From JAHOYW01 sp963664605 (GTDB lineage Bacteria; Verrucomicrobiota; Lentisphaeria; Victivallales; Victivallaceae): DNA of 64,000 bases. The translations under genes were made by a program, and so were the position numbers. The notes beneath the pieces were generated by a model that was given only the letters and a program-made list of their open reading frames with translations, was not told where the DNA came from and made no database searches. Below, piece by piece: positions 9,300 through 18,391 of this stretch. Location: contig OY761536.1 in NCBI GenBank assembly GCA_963664605.1, positions 310,001 to 374,000 of the forward strand. Reading direction: 5' to 3'. Every line of letters begins with the position of its first letter. The first letter of the stretch is position 1.

Positions 9300-9989
9300 T
9301 TAAGGAATTTTTCTTATCAACTTAGCAGGAACCCCGCCAATCAAACTATTGTCTGGAAAAGATTTTGTAAGTACTGCTCCGGCAGCCACAACGCAATTAT
9401 TACCAATCTGCACTCCGTCTGTTACGGTAACATTTGAACCAATCCAACAGTTTTTACCGATTTTTATTCCTTTGCGGGTAACACCTTGTTTGCGATAAAG
9501 TATGCCGGTCGGTTCAAACATGTGGTTTTCAGGATGACAATAAAAACATTGTCCGGTGAAAGTGTCATCTCCTATCTCCAAACCTCCAGCGCCACCCAGA
9601 TTGGAGCAATCTCCTATCCACACATTATTGCCAAGTTTGATAAACCCGGAAATATCATGCAGTTGAATAGAGCTTATAACTTTGCAGAAATCTCCCACTC
9701 CAGAATTATCACCAAATATTAAACTATTTTTGCCAAGCGCACGAATACATGAATAGTCACCAATCAGATTATTGTTGCCGAACTTGATATCGTGTACAGC
9801 GTGAAATTGTACCTTTCTTCCAAGCTTTATTCCGCGTATAGGTAAAAAATATAAAAGCATTCTCAGTGAACGTATTTTAACTTTCATCATAACCAGTAGT
9901 TCAGAAAATACGGCACTATAGGTTATACTGTAATCAAGCTTAAATTCCGGGGAGTTTTTTCTAATAATAAATTCAAGTAGTTTTCTCAT
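9300..9989 (-). CDS. Left-handed beta-helix (hexapeptide repeat) acyltransferase
   Basis: This 229-residue protein has repeated I.GDN.../IG.N... hexapeptides from about residue 65 to 225, the mark of the LbetaH trimeric acyltransferases. The ending GNNCVVAAGAVLTKSFPDNSLIGGVPAKLIRKI is the classic last coil of the WbbJ/CatB/maltose-acetyltransferase group, shown here in short (key residues GGVPAK). It probably transfers an acetyl group from acetyl-CoA to a sugar in the cytoplasm. It overlaps the upstream gene by 4 bases (ATGA). Such a biosynthetic-type enzyme is unexpected inside a degradative operon, so it may protect or tag a sugar. Confidence 0.75.
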   Translation of the reverse strand: MRKLLEFIIRKNSPEFKLDYSITYSAVFSELLVMMKVKIRSLRMLLYFLPIRGIKLGRKVQFHAVHDIKFGNNNLIGDYSCIRALGKNSLIFGDNSGVGDFCKVISSIQLHDISGFIKLGNNVWIGDCSNLGGAGGLEIGDDTFTGQCFYCHPENHMFEPTGILYRKQGVTRKGIKIGKNCWIGSNVTVTDGVQIGNNCVVAAGAVLTKSFPDNSLIGGVPAKLIRKIP

Positions 9990-11821
9990 TTGTCTTTGTG
10001 GGTATTGTATATTGCAATCTTTGTCGGGTTAATTGTTATTTTTTTTACCAGCTCTCTATCATAAATAATTGCTTCATGACTAAGTGCCGTACCTGTATTC
10101 AATAAATAAACTGTCCGTTGCCCTGTTTCCTCATAAACCGCGTAGCGAACTGATTCAGATGTTTCAATCTGTAAATTTTTATCCTGATGGGCAGCCGCAA
10201 AAAATGTAATTAAATCAGTATACAGACGGCGTAATCCATGACATCCCGGATATTCCGGCGTATGGAGCAAGAACGCCCGGCCTTCACCGAGCTTATTTGT
10301 TGTAATTACCGGATATCTATCCATGTTTTCCCATGTATCAGCAAAATCTTCCGAGGCAGCCGCTGTAATTTCTGCTGAAATCAATTCAACATCTGCAAGC
10401 GGGAATTCCCCATCACCATATTTCGGGTCTGATACAGCAGTCCATAACGGAAATTGATAATTACTGTTTTCAGGGTTTTGTTTAAATTTTATTCCAAACC
10501 GGCATTTTTTATCATTGAGCGCTACTTTCACGCCGAACAGCTCTGCCAGATCACCATTGTGAATCAATTCCACAGGATTATTGCGACTGGTTCGAGTATC
10601 TAAATGTCCTAATGTACAGAGTATGTCGCCACCGTTTTTGACATAAAGTTTTAACTTGTCATATTGATCTTCAGTCATGGTGTTCCATCCCAGGAAAATG
10701 AGACAATCATACTGCTGTAATTTATCAATTGACGCTTCTATGGGGATAACATCCGCTTGTCCAAGTGGCGGATTACCGGAAAGATCCCTTTCTCCGAAAC
10801 GATACCGGAATTCCCATGAACGCTTTTGATAAATAGAATCAAATATATCCCAGGAATGTTCAGCCGTGCCGGATGGAATACCATTGTTTTCACCGCGTTG
10901 TCCCCACACATAAGGCTGCCCCATTGCCATACTATCAAGATTCCCGTAAACAAAAGCGATTTTTGCCATAGGGAAACCATCGGGACGCAGATTATTTCTC
11001 GTAAAATTTTCAAACTCTGCAAGTTCTGCACGAAAGCGTTTAACTTCCAATGAATCCATATCTAAATTTTTACCCAAAGCTTTATAATCCATAAGGCCAT
11101 GTTCAGCGTAAATCGGATCAGCCCCGCGGATAAACGCATGATACAGAGATGTCCTCCAGCGTTTAAACCAAAGTTCATCGTGTTGATTCCCTCCATACCA
11201 GACCATAGCCATATCAGCACCGAAACGCTCCTTGTCATAAGCAATCGTTGCTCCTTTAGTAGCTGAATAATAAAACTCGGTCAATCTGTCATAGGTCATT
11301 TCCAGATCAACACGGTCCAATCCAGCCTTATAGAGGTACTTAGAAACTCCGCCGGAAGCTTCTATACACACCATTGGCGAAGGTATTTTCTCTTTCCTGG
11401 CATATTCTATGATGCTTTTCAACCGTTCGATCATTTCCTTCTCAGCTTCGGCAAAATCAGCAATATTAACAAGGGGTATTTTACTTGCTTTTACATAATT
11501 TTCCGGCCAATAGAGCATCAATCCCCCATATTCACACATAATCAGGGAACCATCGAAACATTTTCGATAGTTTTCAATAATACTTGTATCTACAGATTGA
11601 TATCGTGGTTTTATTTTGCCCGTTAAACGATTTATCGTTTCATCCATGACGAATCTGTAATTGTTTTTTTTGCAGAATTCTCCCACACTTTTTAGTAAGT
11701 TATTGTCCCATGGTCCTCTAAATAGTACAGTATAATTGCCTAAAGCTTCTTTTTTCATCTTGGTAAGGGTATCCAGTCCGTAAACAGCTTCACTCATACC
11801 GCCAACTTCTACTTTTTTCAT
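9986..11821 (-). CDS. GH42-like architecture protein of unknown specificity
   Basis: This 611-residue protein lacks a signal peptide. It has an N-terminal barrel-like half (to about 330), a Rossmann-like segment (YDCLIFLGWNTMTEDQYDKL followed by VKNGGDILCT, about 380-420) of the beta-galactosidase trimerisation/glutamine-amidotransferase-like type, and a C-terminal beta sandwich (YAVYEETGQRTVYLLNTG). This order copies the GH42 layout, but I could not find a clear catalytic Asn-Glu pair, so activity is uncertain. It is 58 bases downstream of the NPCBM gene and overlaps the acyltransferase. Confidence 0.5.
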   Translation of the reverse strand: MKKVEVGGMSEAVYGLDTLTKMKKEALGNYTVLFRGPWDNNLLKSVGEFCKKNNYRFVMDETINRLTGKIKPRYQSVDTSIIENYRKCFDGSLIMCEYGGLMLYWPENYVKASKIPLVNIADFAEAEKEMIERLKSIIEYARKEKIPSPMVCIEASGGVSKYLYKAGLDRVDLEMTYDRLTEFYYSATKGATIAYDKERFGADMAMVWYGGNQHDELWFKRWRTSLYHAFIRGADPIYAEHGLMDYKALGKNLDMDSLEVKRFRAELAEFENFTRNNLRPDGFPMAKIAFVYGNLDSMAMGQPYVWGQRGENNGIPSGTAEHSWDIFDSIYQKRSWEFRYRFGERDLSGNPPLGQADVIPIEASIDKLQQYDCLIFLGWNTMTEDQYDKLKLYVKNGGDILCTLGHLDTRTSRNNPVELIHNGDLAELFGVKVALNDKKCRFGIKFKQNPENSNYQFPLWTAVSDPKYGDGEFPLADVELISAEITAAASEDFADTWENMDRYPVITTNKLGEGRAFLLHTPEYPGCHGLRRLYTDLITFFAAAHQDKNLQIETSESVRYAVYEETGQRTVYLLNTGTALSHEAIIYDRELVKKITINPTKIAIYNTHKDK

Positions 11822-11879
11822 TTTGGTGCTGCCTTTAAGTTATTTTAATCTGGGTTCGGAAAAATAGAATTTGAAATTT

Positions 11880-13148
11880 TTATCGTATTTTCTTGCTTGC
11901 CGTTTTATGCAACTGCGGATTTCCCCATACAGCGTGGACATTGGCAGGACAGGGCACATCGCCCAATGGTATAATTTCAAGGGTCAGTTTGTGAACATTT
12001 GCTACATCGCAATTTATGGTTTTAGTATCATTGACCGTGTCGCATTTCACACTCGTCAGTTCAATACCGTCGCCTAAAACTTTAAAAATAACACCTGTTC
12101 CTGCTCCGAGAACACAATTAATCCCTACAGTACTACTGAACTCTGTATATATTCCGATAGGGAGAAAATAGCTCATTATAAAAGGCGCTCCTATACCAAA
12201 CCCTTTTTCAAATATCTTCTCTTCACCATCAATCGCCAGAACAAGTTGGGCGGGTTCATATTGCTTATTAAGATTCCATGGAGATTTACGTATTTCGCTA
12301 TACATATAAGGAGGCGGAGCCCATGCAGTCCGTTTTACTGGAGTAAATTCGCTTAAAGATATAGTGTTCAGCAATTCGCGCTCTGTTAAATCTGGCTGCC
12401 CCTTGGCTACGGAGATAACAGAATAGATAAAGTCTGCCACTACTTCCGATGCAAACTTGCAGCATGTTGTCAACCGCTGCGCAAGCAATTCATCGTTATC
12501 ACTATAGAAAGCGTCAAGAGCAGGAATAATGAAAGAAATAGAATTTTCCAGCATATCGGTAAACCGCTCAAACATGTTAAATGATATCTCGCTTGGACTA
12601 AGGCCTAATAACCTGGGTTTATATTCCAATGAAAAATCTTCAAGTTTGCTTTCCAGAATAACATGAAATTGATTAGCCATCTTCTTGCGGTCAGCAGCAG
12701 GATAAAGCATCTTTATCATTTTCATATCTGTACCTATTTCTGTACCTATCGCATGTGCTGGAGTCCCGCAATCCTCTATAACATGGCTAATGGAACCTGT
12801 AAACTTTGCAAATGCCGTAATATTATTATTTTTTAGAGCGTTGATACATTTTTTGGCAAAGTATTCAAATGAACAGCGCATCAAATCATAATAACCACAG
12901 GTATAGAAATCTTTACCGGGGCCTTCCTTGCTGAAATCGCGAATTTCCCATGGATCCATGGGCAGTCTGCCATCAGGAAGTTCTATATATGGACCAATAT
13001 CTTTTTTATTGATAAAATAAGTATCACCATACATGCAATAGTCTGTTTCAAGGTCATCGAGAACAGGAATTAATAATTCCTGTTCCCAATCCGGTAGTGC
13101 TCCAACTGCCGCATGAGTGAGTATTTTATGTCCTGCTCCATTTGCCAT
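11880..13148 (-). CDS. Zinc-dependent phospholipase C-like fold with NPCBM domain
   Basis: This 422-residue protein starts at an ATG with AAGGAAG upstream. Its N-terminal part (GHKILTHAAVGALPDW; later GSISHVIEDCGTPAHA near 135-150) recalls the His/Asp-rich helical fold of zinc-dependent phospholipase C and S1-P1 nucleases. The C-terminal part (about 280-415) matches the NPCBM pattern: a GFGIGAPF start, YFLPIGIYTEFSSTVG in the middle and HAVWGNPQL at the end. NPCBM domains bind galactose-type glycans in glycosidases. No signal peptide is visible, which is odd for a sugar-binding domain. The pairing is unusual and the catalytic call is tentative. Confidence 0.5.
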   Translation of the reverse strand: MANGAGHKILTHAAVGALPDWEQELLIPVLDDLETDYCMYGDTYFINKKDIGPYIELPDGRLPMDPWEIRDFSKEGPGKDFYTCGYYDLMRCSFEYFAKKCINALKNNNITAFAKFTGSISHVIEDCGTPAHAIGTEIGTDMKMIKMLYPAADRKKMANQFHVILESKLEDFSLEYKPRLLGLSPSEISFNMFERFTDMLENSISFIIPALDAFYSDNDELLAQRLTTCCKFASEVVADFIYSVISVAKGQPDLTERELLNTISLSEFTPVKRTAWAPPPYMYSEIRKSPWNLNKQYEPAQLVLAIDGEEKIFEKGFGIGAPFIMSYFLPIGIYTEFSSTVGINCVLGAGTGVIFKVLGDGIELTSVKCDTVNDTKTINCDVANVHKLTLEIIPLGDVPCPANVHAVWGNPQLHKTASKKIR

Positions 13149-13180
13149 GGTTACTTCCTTTTAAAATAGTTAAAATCATA

Positions 13181-16100
13181 TTATAAGTCAATTAAATAAA
13201 CATGCCGTTCAAAACCATTGAAATCATCAGTGATTACACCGTTTGCAACAGCTTCATTCCTGCTTTCGAATTCTACCGCCGCAGTTTTATTCTGACCGAT
13301 CAGAGATTGGATCTGTATCTGGACATTCTGCGCCGGCTGCAGGAATCTGTTCAGCGCAATAATCAGTATCTGATCATCCAATTTTTTAGCCAGCACGATA
13401 ATTTTGCCGTCGGATGGTGTTACCGTTATCGCAGGATCAAGTTCTTCAGATGCGAGATAGTCCGTAAGGAATGACACTTCCCCGGCAAGCGATTTCATTC
13501 GCGTCCAAGTCGCCTCAGACTGGGGCACTCCATCCCAATAGAAAATTCCCCGTATGCCTCTTATAATCGCCGTATAAGCAGTAAATTCAAGTTCTGCCGG
13601 GGTGATATCCCGATATAAAGACGCGCTTTGAGCAATCAGAAAAGCAGGACGCCGGAAGAAATCTGATTCAGCCTTAAGCAGATCACAAACTGGTTCAGTA
13701 GAATAAACTTCGGAGCTTGCATAGCGGTCCACACAGGTAACGTTTCCCGGGCATCCGGCAACGCGCTGCTTAAGTCCTTGGAAATTGTAGTTTATAAATG
13801 AAAGGCGATATGGATCCAAGCCCTTAACACAGTCTACAACCGGCTCAATATATTCTTCGTTTACTCCAACAGCAGGCTCATCAACATAATAGTGTCCTAA
13901 AGTAGAATAATAATCTTTGGTTATGGTTGCCCAGGTGGTTGCCTGAGTAATTGCATTAGAGGCAGAATAATTCATGTATCTGGCCTCCATTACATACAGA
14001 CCAATATTGTCACATTCCTGAAGAATCGCTCTTTCTTCAGCTTCAGTAGAATATTTATTTCCTATGATTATGCAATTAAAACCGGAATCTTTCATAAAGT
14101 TAACGGTTTCCGAGCCGCGCCACAGGGTAAACAACGGGCCAAATGGGAAGAAAGGTTCTTTATCTACTTCAATCATTTGCGTCAGCCGGTTATTTCTAAC
14201 TTCTGTTTTAGGAGCATTTGCTCTTCTGTCAACCGTGCATGTATCAAGAAGCTCTGAGGTAGATACCAGATAAAGATTTGCTTGATATTCGCCCGCGCTC
14301 AAAGCAGACAGTGATAAGTCAAACATGAAACTGTCTTCAGATGTATCACAAGTATATTGCTGGCTGGCAAGTATTGTATCCGGGTCTGCGGGATCGAAAA
14401 CTTTTATTTCAACGTCTTCTGAAGATCCTCCTGATATAGTATTTAGATAGCAGAAAGTAATGCTGTTTTCAGACAGCGTATTGTAATCATGCTCCGTAAA
14501 GAATTTGGGAGCATTCTCCGCCCTGACCAATGCTGCGGGTATAGCATCACTCCATGCGGTAAGTGTCAAATCAAGGAAATCATCATTTGTTATTTGAGGG
14601 TCTACCTGAAGCTTAAGTATGGCATCCATAGGTGACCCGTCAATAAATGGACCGACTGTAGTGCCGGCCTCCAGTTGAGTTGAGTCCACCGATACAGTTA
14701 CTCCACTGGCTGGAGCAATATAAAAATGCCTGTATGGGTGTGCCGGAACGGTTAACGGATCAAGTACGAATGTATAGCGAGTCCATGCTGCTGAAACGTT
14801 GAAAGTTGTAAACTGATCAACACTTTTGTCACCGGCAAGGCAGCCCATGCGAACTTGTCCACCGGAAGGAGATGCCTTCATGTATGCTGAAAAAACATAA
14901 GAATTACCAGTAACGGTAAGCGGGCTTCCAAAACTCATTAAAGTAAGCGGATATTGGATCTTCAGGTAATTTTTACCGGTATGGGGAGAATCATTATATA
15001 TTTTAAAAAGATCATGAAAATCAGCATAGTCCTCATCTGAATGCCATGTTTCATCTTCCAGGCCATACCCCCATTCATATTGCGCGCTCCAACCATCCGG
15101 CCTGTCCGGATTACTGGTTATTTCAAAACCGGGATTTGATAATAAATTCATGCTATATTGAGTATTTTCTTTCATGTAAATCATGTTTATATCATCAAAT
15201 GCACAACCCAGCCTGTAAGAAATAAACTTAAAACCGCCTTCTCCAGGCGCAGTTCCAATCGGGTACTCAGTGCCATCAACTGTCAAAGTTAATTCTGCAG
15301 CCTCACATTTAACCTTTACATTTACCCAAGTCTGCATTGGCAAATCAATATGAAGCCTTTTCCAAAAATATGTAACACTATCTTCTGTATATGACACATC
15401 GGTATAACCGCCATTGGAAAATCTAATGCTCCATGTCTTTCCAGATCCTCTGTCAATACTAACTCCGGCAAACCCGGTTTCTTCATTTTCCAGTATAAGT
15501 TTCAGCTTAAAAGAAAGTTCAAATTCTCCGATTTCCTCCTCCAGAAATGGTATATTTGCGGAATATAAAGTATTATTGGTAAGCTCACCATTAACAATCT
15601 GCCATGCCCATGAAGGCGAAGGCGTATCCCATTTCCCAAGCCCGTTGCTGAAATCATCGCTGATATTGTAAACAATACTCTGCCCGACATCTCCACATTC
15701 AAAAATATCCTCGATCTCAATATCAGAAAGAGCATGTTTCCAAACTCCTACCTCTTCTATATAGCCGGGGAAAAAGGATGCGGCGCCCGCTGATTGGCGT
15801 CCAATAGTTAATGTCTGGGCATTGGAAATATCTCCAGTTGTCTGAATACCGGCAGTTCTTTCCAGAACCCCGTCAACATAAAGTTTGAGAGTAGTAGTTT
15901 GTTTTCTGCTCACAACCATCGCAACATGATGCCAGGCGCTGTCCGTCAAATCTTCACCGGTAGTTGAATAATAGTTCCAATGCACGTTTCCGTCTCCAAC
16001 GATTGCGCCCAGTTGCCCTGTAGAACTAACTGATAAATCATAACCAGAATAAGCCGTTCCGTTCCATTGCAGTTTGCTTATAATCCGGCGGCCTTTTGCG

Positions 16101-16468
16101 GAAGCATCACATTTTATCCATGCTGATAAAGTAAAATCACTTTGTCCCATATCAAAATCATCGTCACTAATGCTTATAAGGCTGCTGCTGCCATTGAAAT
16201 AACCGCAGTAACCGTGTACCTGGTCATCTGTCCAGGTTATATCCGTGGCGGTACCATTATTATTGGAACAGCAATCTGAAACGGCTGTTCCAGAGCTTTC
16301 ATCCATTTTCCAGTAACCGGCTATTTCTATCGAAGCGTAAAGAGATGTTGAAACATACGTACTCAGGAGAAAAAATAAAAGGTACGCCAAGAATTTTATT
16401 TTAATTTTGTTGTGAACCATATTAACTGCCATGCACAACCAATTAGTCTTAATGCTGCTATTCAACAT
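13181..16468 (-). CDS. Secreted multidomain TIM-barrel protein with LamG domain
   Basis: This 1095-residue protein starts at the ATG preceded by AAGGAGGAAG. A long n-region leads to a hydrophobic signal segment (about 27-47). Then come a LamG domain (about 50-245), a concanavalin-like domain beginning SDDFSNGLGKWD (about 268-435), a carbohydrate-binding-like beta sandwich beginning NLLSNPGFE (about 440-610), an Ig-like region and a TIM barrel (about 755-1010). YYVDEP puts a likely acid/base Glu at about 864. It belongs to the same barrel family as the products at 18392, 21338 and 36181. It is probably an exported polysaccharide-degrading enzyme; no GH number can be assigned by eye. Confidence 0.65.
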   Translation of the reverse strand: MLNSSIKTNWLCMAVNMVHNKIKIKFLAYLLFFLLSTYVSTSLYASIEIAGYWKMDESSGTAVSDCCSNNNGTATDITWTDDQVHGYCGYFNGSSSLISISDDDFDMGQSDFTLSAWIKCDASAKGRRIISKLQWNGTAYSGYDLSVSSTGQLGAIVGDGNVHWNYYSTTGEDLTDSAWHHVAMVVSRKQTTTLKLYVDGVLERTAGIQTTGDISNAQTLTIGRQSAGAASFFPGYIEEVGVWKHALSDIEIEDIFECGDVGQSIVYNISDDFSNGLGKWDTPSPSWAWQIVNGELTNNTLYSANIPFLEEEIGEFELSFKLKLILENEETGFAGVSIDRGSGKTWSIRFSNGGYTDVSYTEDSVTYFWKRLHIDLPMQTWVNVKVKCEAAELTLTVDGTEYPIGTAPGEGGFKFISYRLGCAFDDINMIYMKENTQYSMNLLSNPGFEITSNPDRPDGWSAQYEWGYGLEDETWHSDEDYADFHDLFKIYNDSPHTGKNYLKIQYPLTLMSFGSPLTVTGNSYVFSAYMKASPSGGQVRMGCLAGDKSVDQFTTFNVSAAWTRYTFVLDPLTVPAHPYRHFYIAPASGVTVSVDSTQLEAGTTVGPFIDGSPMDAILKLQVDPQITNDDFLDLTLTAWSDAIPAALVRAENAPKFFTEHDYNTLSENSITFCYLNTISGGSSEDVEIKVFDPADPDTILASQQYTCDTSEDSFMFDLSLSALSAGEYQANLYLVSTSELLDTCTVDRRANAPKTEVRNNRLTQMIEVDKEPFFPFGPLFTLWRGSETVNFMKDSGFNCIIIGNKYSTEAEERAILQECDNIGLYVMEARYMNYSASNAITQATTWATITKDYYSTLGHYYVDEPAVGVNEEYIEPVVDCVKGLDPYRLSFINYNFQGLKQRVAGCPGNVTCVDRYASSEVYSTEPVCDLLKAESDFFRRPAFLIAQSASLYRDITPAELEFTAYTAIIRGIRGIFYWDGVPQSEATWTRMKSLAGEVSFLTDYLASEELDPAITVTPSDGKIIVLAKKLDDQILIIALNRFLQPAQNVQIQIQSLIGQNKTAAVEFESRNEAVANGVITDDFNGFERHVYLIDL

Positions 16469-16502
16469 CTCTACTTCCTCCTTTTTTAACTTTACTTGTT
16501 AT

Positions 16503-18377
16503 TTAATCCCTATAAATATTCAGCAACTTGCATGTATGCGGTTCTAATGTCACTTCCATAAACGGATCTGCCCCATACTGACTTTTTTTATCCATCCAAA
16601 CGTCATCGACTGAATATTTATCTTGAACTCTCAAATTTAAATCTTTAAGATATACCCTGTTCTCGGCAGAATGATCCCCCCAGTTGAATACAGCCAGCAA
16701 GTGCGGGTTATCTGGAGAGCCTGTCCCCTTCCTGAACCATATCTGCGGAATTTCTCTTTCCATTCTATCCAAGGGGTAAGCTGCAATACCGTTCCGCATG
16801 GCAAAAACTTTATTAATGATTTCCAGGCGTTCTTCAGAAAGCTCCTGCATACGATCTCCCAGAAACAATGCCCCCCCGGACATAATCATCGCAGATGCCA
16901 GCATAAATGTTTCCTGTAAACTGAGAGGCGGTATATCTTTATATTTTTCCCGATTATGCTGTTCCCGTACAATTAGACAATCCGGATCATTGGTCCAAAG
17001 TTTCTGGTGCATATATCCCCGATTTATCATATTACGGCAGATATTGAAAATAGTCGGCGACTCCGGAGTACATCCCTTTAAGCTCCAGAAAGGCGTTACA
17101 TCGGTGGTAACCCGGGAACCGTTTATTAATCCGACATCAGGAGTTATTAAAGCGGTTCCACCGAGAATAAAAGCATCATCCCCGATAGCTTTACGGATAA
17201 CAGCAAGCCCCTGACGGTAAGCTTGAACCCTGGTGATATTTTTATCATAGTACCGGGCATTATAACAAGTTTCCACCATCATAAAATCCAGCTTGAAATA
17301 TGTATATCCCCAACCTTTCATTACTTTAAAACATTCTGTCAGCCATTTGAGCGCTTCAGGATGAGAGGTATCAAGAAAATAGTCGCCCCCCATCATCAGC
17401 AAATTACCATCCGCATCTCGCAGCAGCCAGTCTTTATGTTCCTGATAAACTTCAGCTTGTCCGCTTACAAGAAATGGAGCAACCCAGATACCAGGCTTAA
17501 GCCCCAATGCTTTAATCTCTTCAGCCAGCCACTTCATGCCATGCGGGAACTTCCGGGGGTTCGTTTCCAGCCAGCTTCCTCTTGCTTTCTGCCATCCGTC
17601 ATCAATTTGGATATAATCAACTGGTATGGTATCACGATTTTCAGCTAAGAAACGGGAATTTTCCAGTATATCATCTTCTGTTTCCTGTCCATAATAGTAA
17701 TAATAACTACACCATCCGTTTGGAATATCACGAGAGGGAATTGCCTGCATTTGCGATGCTGTTTCTGTAACATAAGTTTCCAGGAGTTTCTCCACGTCAT
17801 CACCTGAGTTAATCATCAGCTTTTCCAGATGGATTTCATTACCCGGGGCAATGATAAATCCATCAGTATCAATTACAGCAGTTAAATGAATATCCGTATC
17901 TCTCTCCATATTCATTATAATCCTGCAGAAATAATTCTTAGCTGTTACAAATCCTAACAGGATACTTGTATTGCTGTGTTTATTACTTACAACTCCAACT
18001 TGTTCACTACAGAAAATATCTTTCTGCTTCCAACTGTATCCATCCTTATCAGATACTGTAAATCGAAGAAAATTGGGATCTAATTCAAAGTCACAGTCTC
18101 CTTTGCCCCGGGCTCCAGAAACTCCCACAACGGTTAAACCTTCTTTGTAAAAACGGTATGAATCCGCCTTCTCGCCAAAAAATGAGTCATTGTCAAAGCG
18201 CAGTTCTACAGCATCTACCTTTACTGGCTCAGAACCCCGGTTTTTGAGTTGAAACTCAAACAGCATTACGACATTACCGCGACAAGTTTCAGTTACTGTC
18301 AAATCCAAACCCGGTAATTCATCGATGCCAAACCTGTTCCCGTTAATTCTTATGAAAATATTTTCAGATGTAATCAT
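16503..18377 (-). CDS. GH36 alpha-galactosidase (melibiase)
   Basis: This 624-residue protein has no signal peptide. DYIQIDDGWQ (about 252-261) and LGLKPGIWVAPF are typical GH36 strands. The nucleophile is Asp364 in YFKLDFMM and the acid/base is Asp426 in RVTTDVTPFW, so both catalytic residues are present. The enzyme releases terminal alpha-galactose, or in some members alpha-N-acetylgalactosamine, by a retaining mechanism, here from imported oligosaccharides. An N-terminal beta domain and a C-terminal beta sandwich frame the barrel, as is normal for GH36. It lies 14 bases after the 971-residue secreted gene. A second GH36 in the window (56467) belongs to a different module. Confidence 0.85.
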   Translation of the reverse strand: MITSENIFIRINGNRFGIDELPGLDLTVTETCRGNVVMLFEFQLKNRGSEPVKVDAVELRFDNDSFFGEKADSYRFYKEGLTVVGVSGARGKGDCDFELDPNFLRFTVSDKDGYSWKQKDIFCSEQVGVVSNKHSNTSILLGFVTAKNYFCRIIMNMERDTDIHLTAVIDTDGFIIAPGNEIHLEKLMINSGDDVEKLLETYVTETASQMQAIPSRDIPNGWCSYYYYYGQETEDDILENSRFLAENRDTIPVDYIQIDDGWQKARGSWLETNPRKFPHGMKWLAEEIKALGLKPGIWVAPFLVSGQAEVYQEHKDWLLRDADGNLLMMGGDYFLDTSHPEALKWLTECFKVMKGWGYTYFKLDFMMVETCYNARYYDKNITRVQAYRQGLAVIRKAIGDDAFILGGTALITPDVGLINGSRVTTDVTPFWSLKGCTPESPTIFNICRNMINRGYMHQKLWTNDPDCLIVREQHNREKYKDIPPLSLQETFMLASAMIMSGGALFLGDRMQELSEERLEIINKVFAMRNGIAAYPLDRMEREIPQIWFRKGTGSPDNPHLLAVFNWGDHSAENRVYLKDLNLRVQDKYSVDDVWMDKKSQYGADPFMEVTLEPHTCKLLNIYRD

Positions 18378-18391
18378 TTGATGTCAAATCT

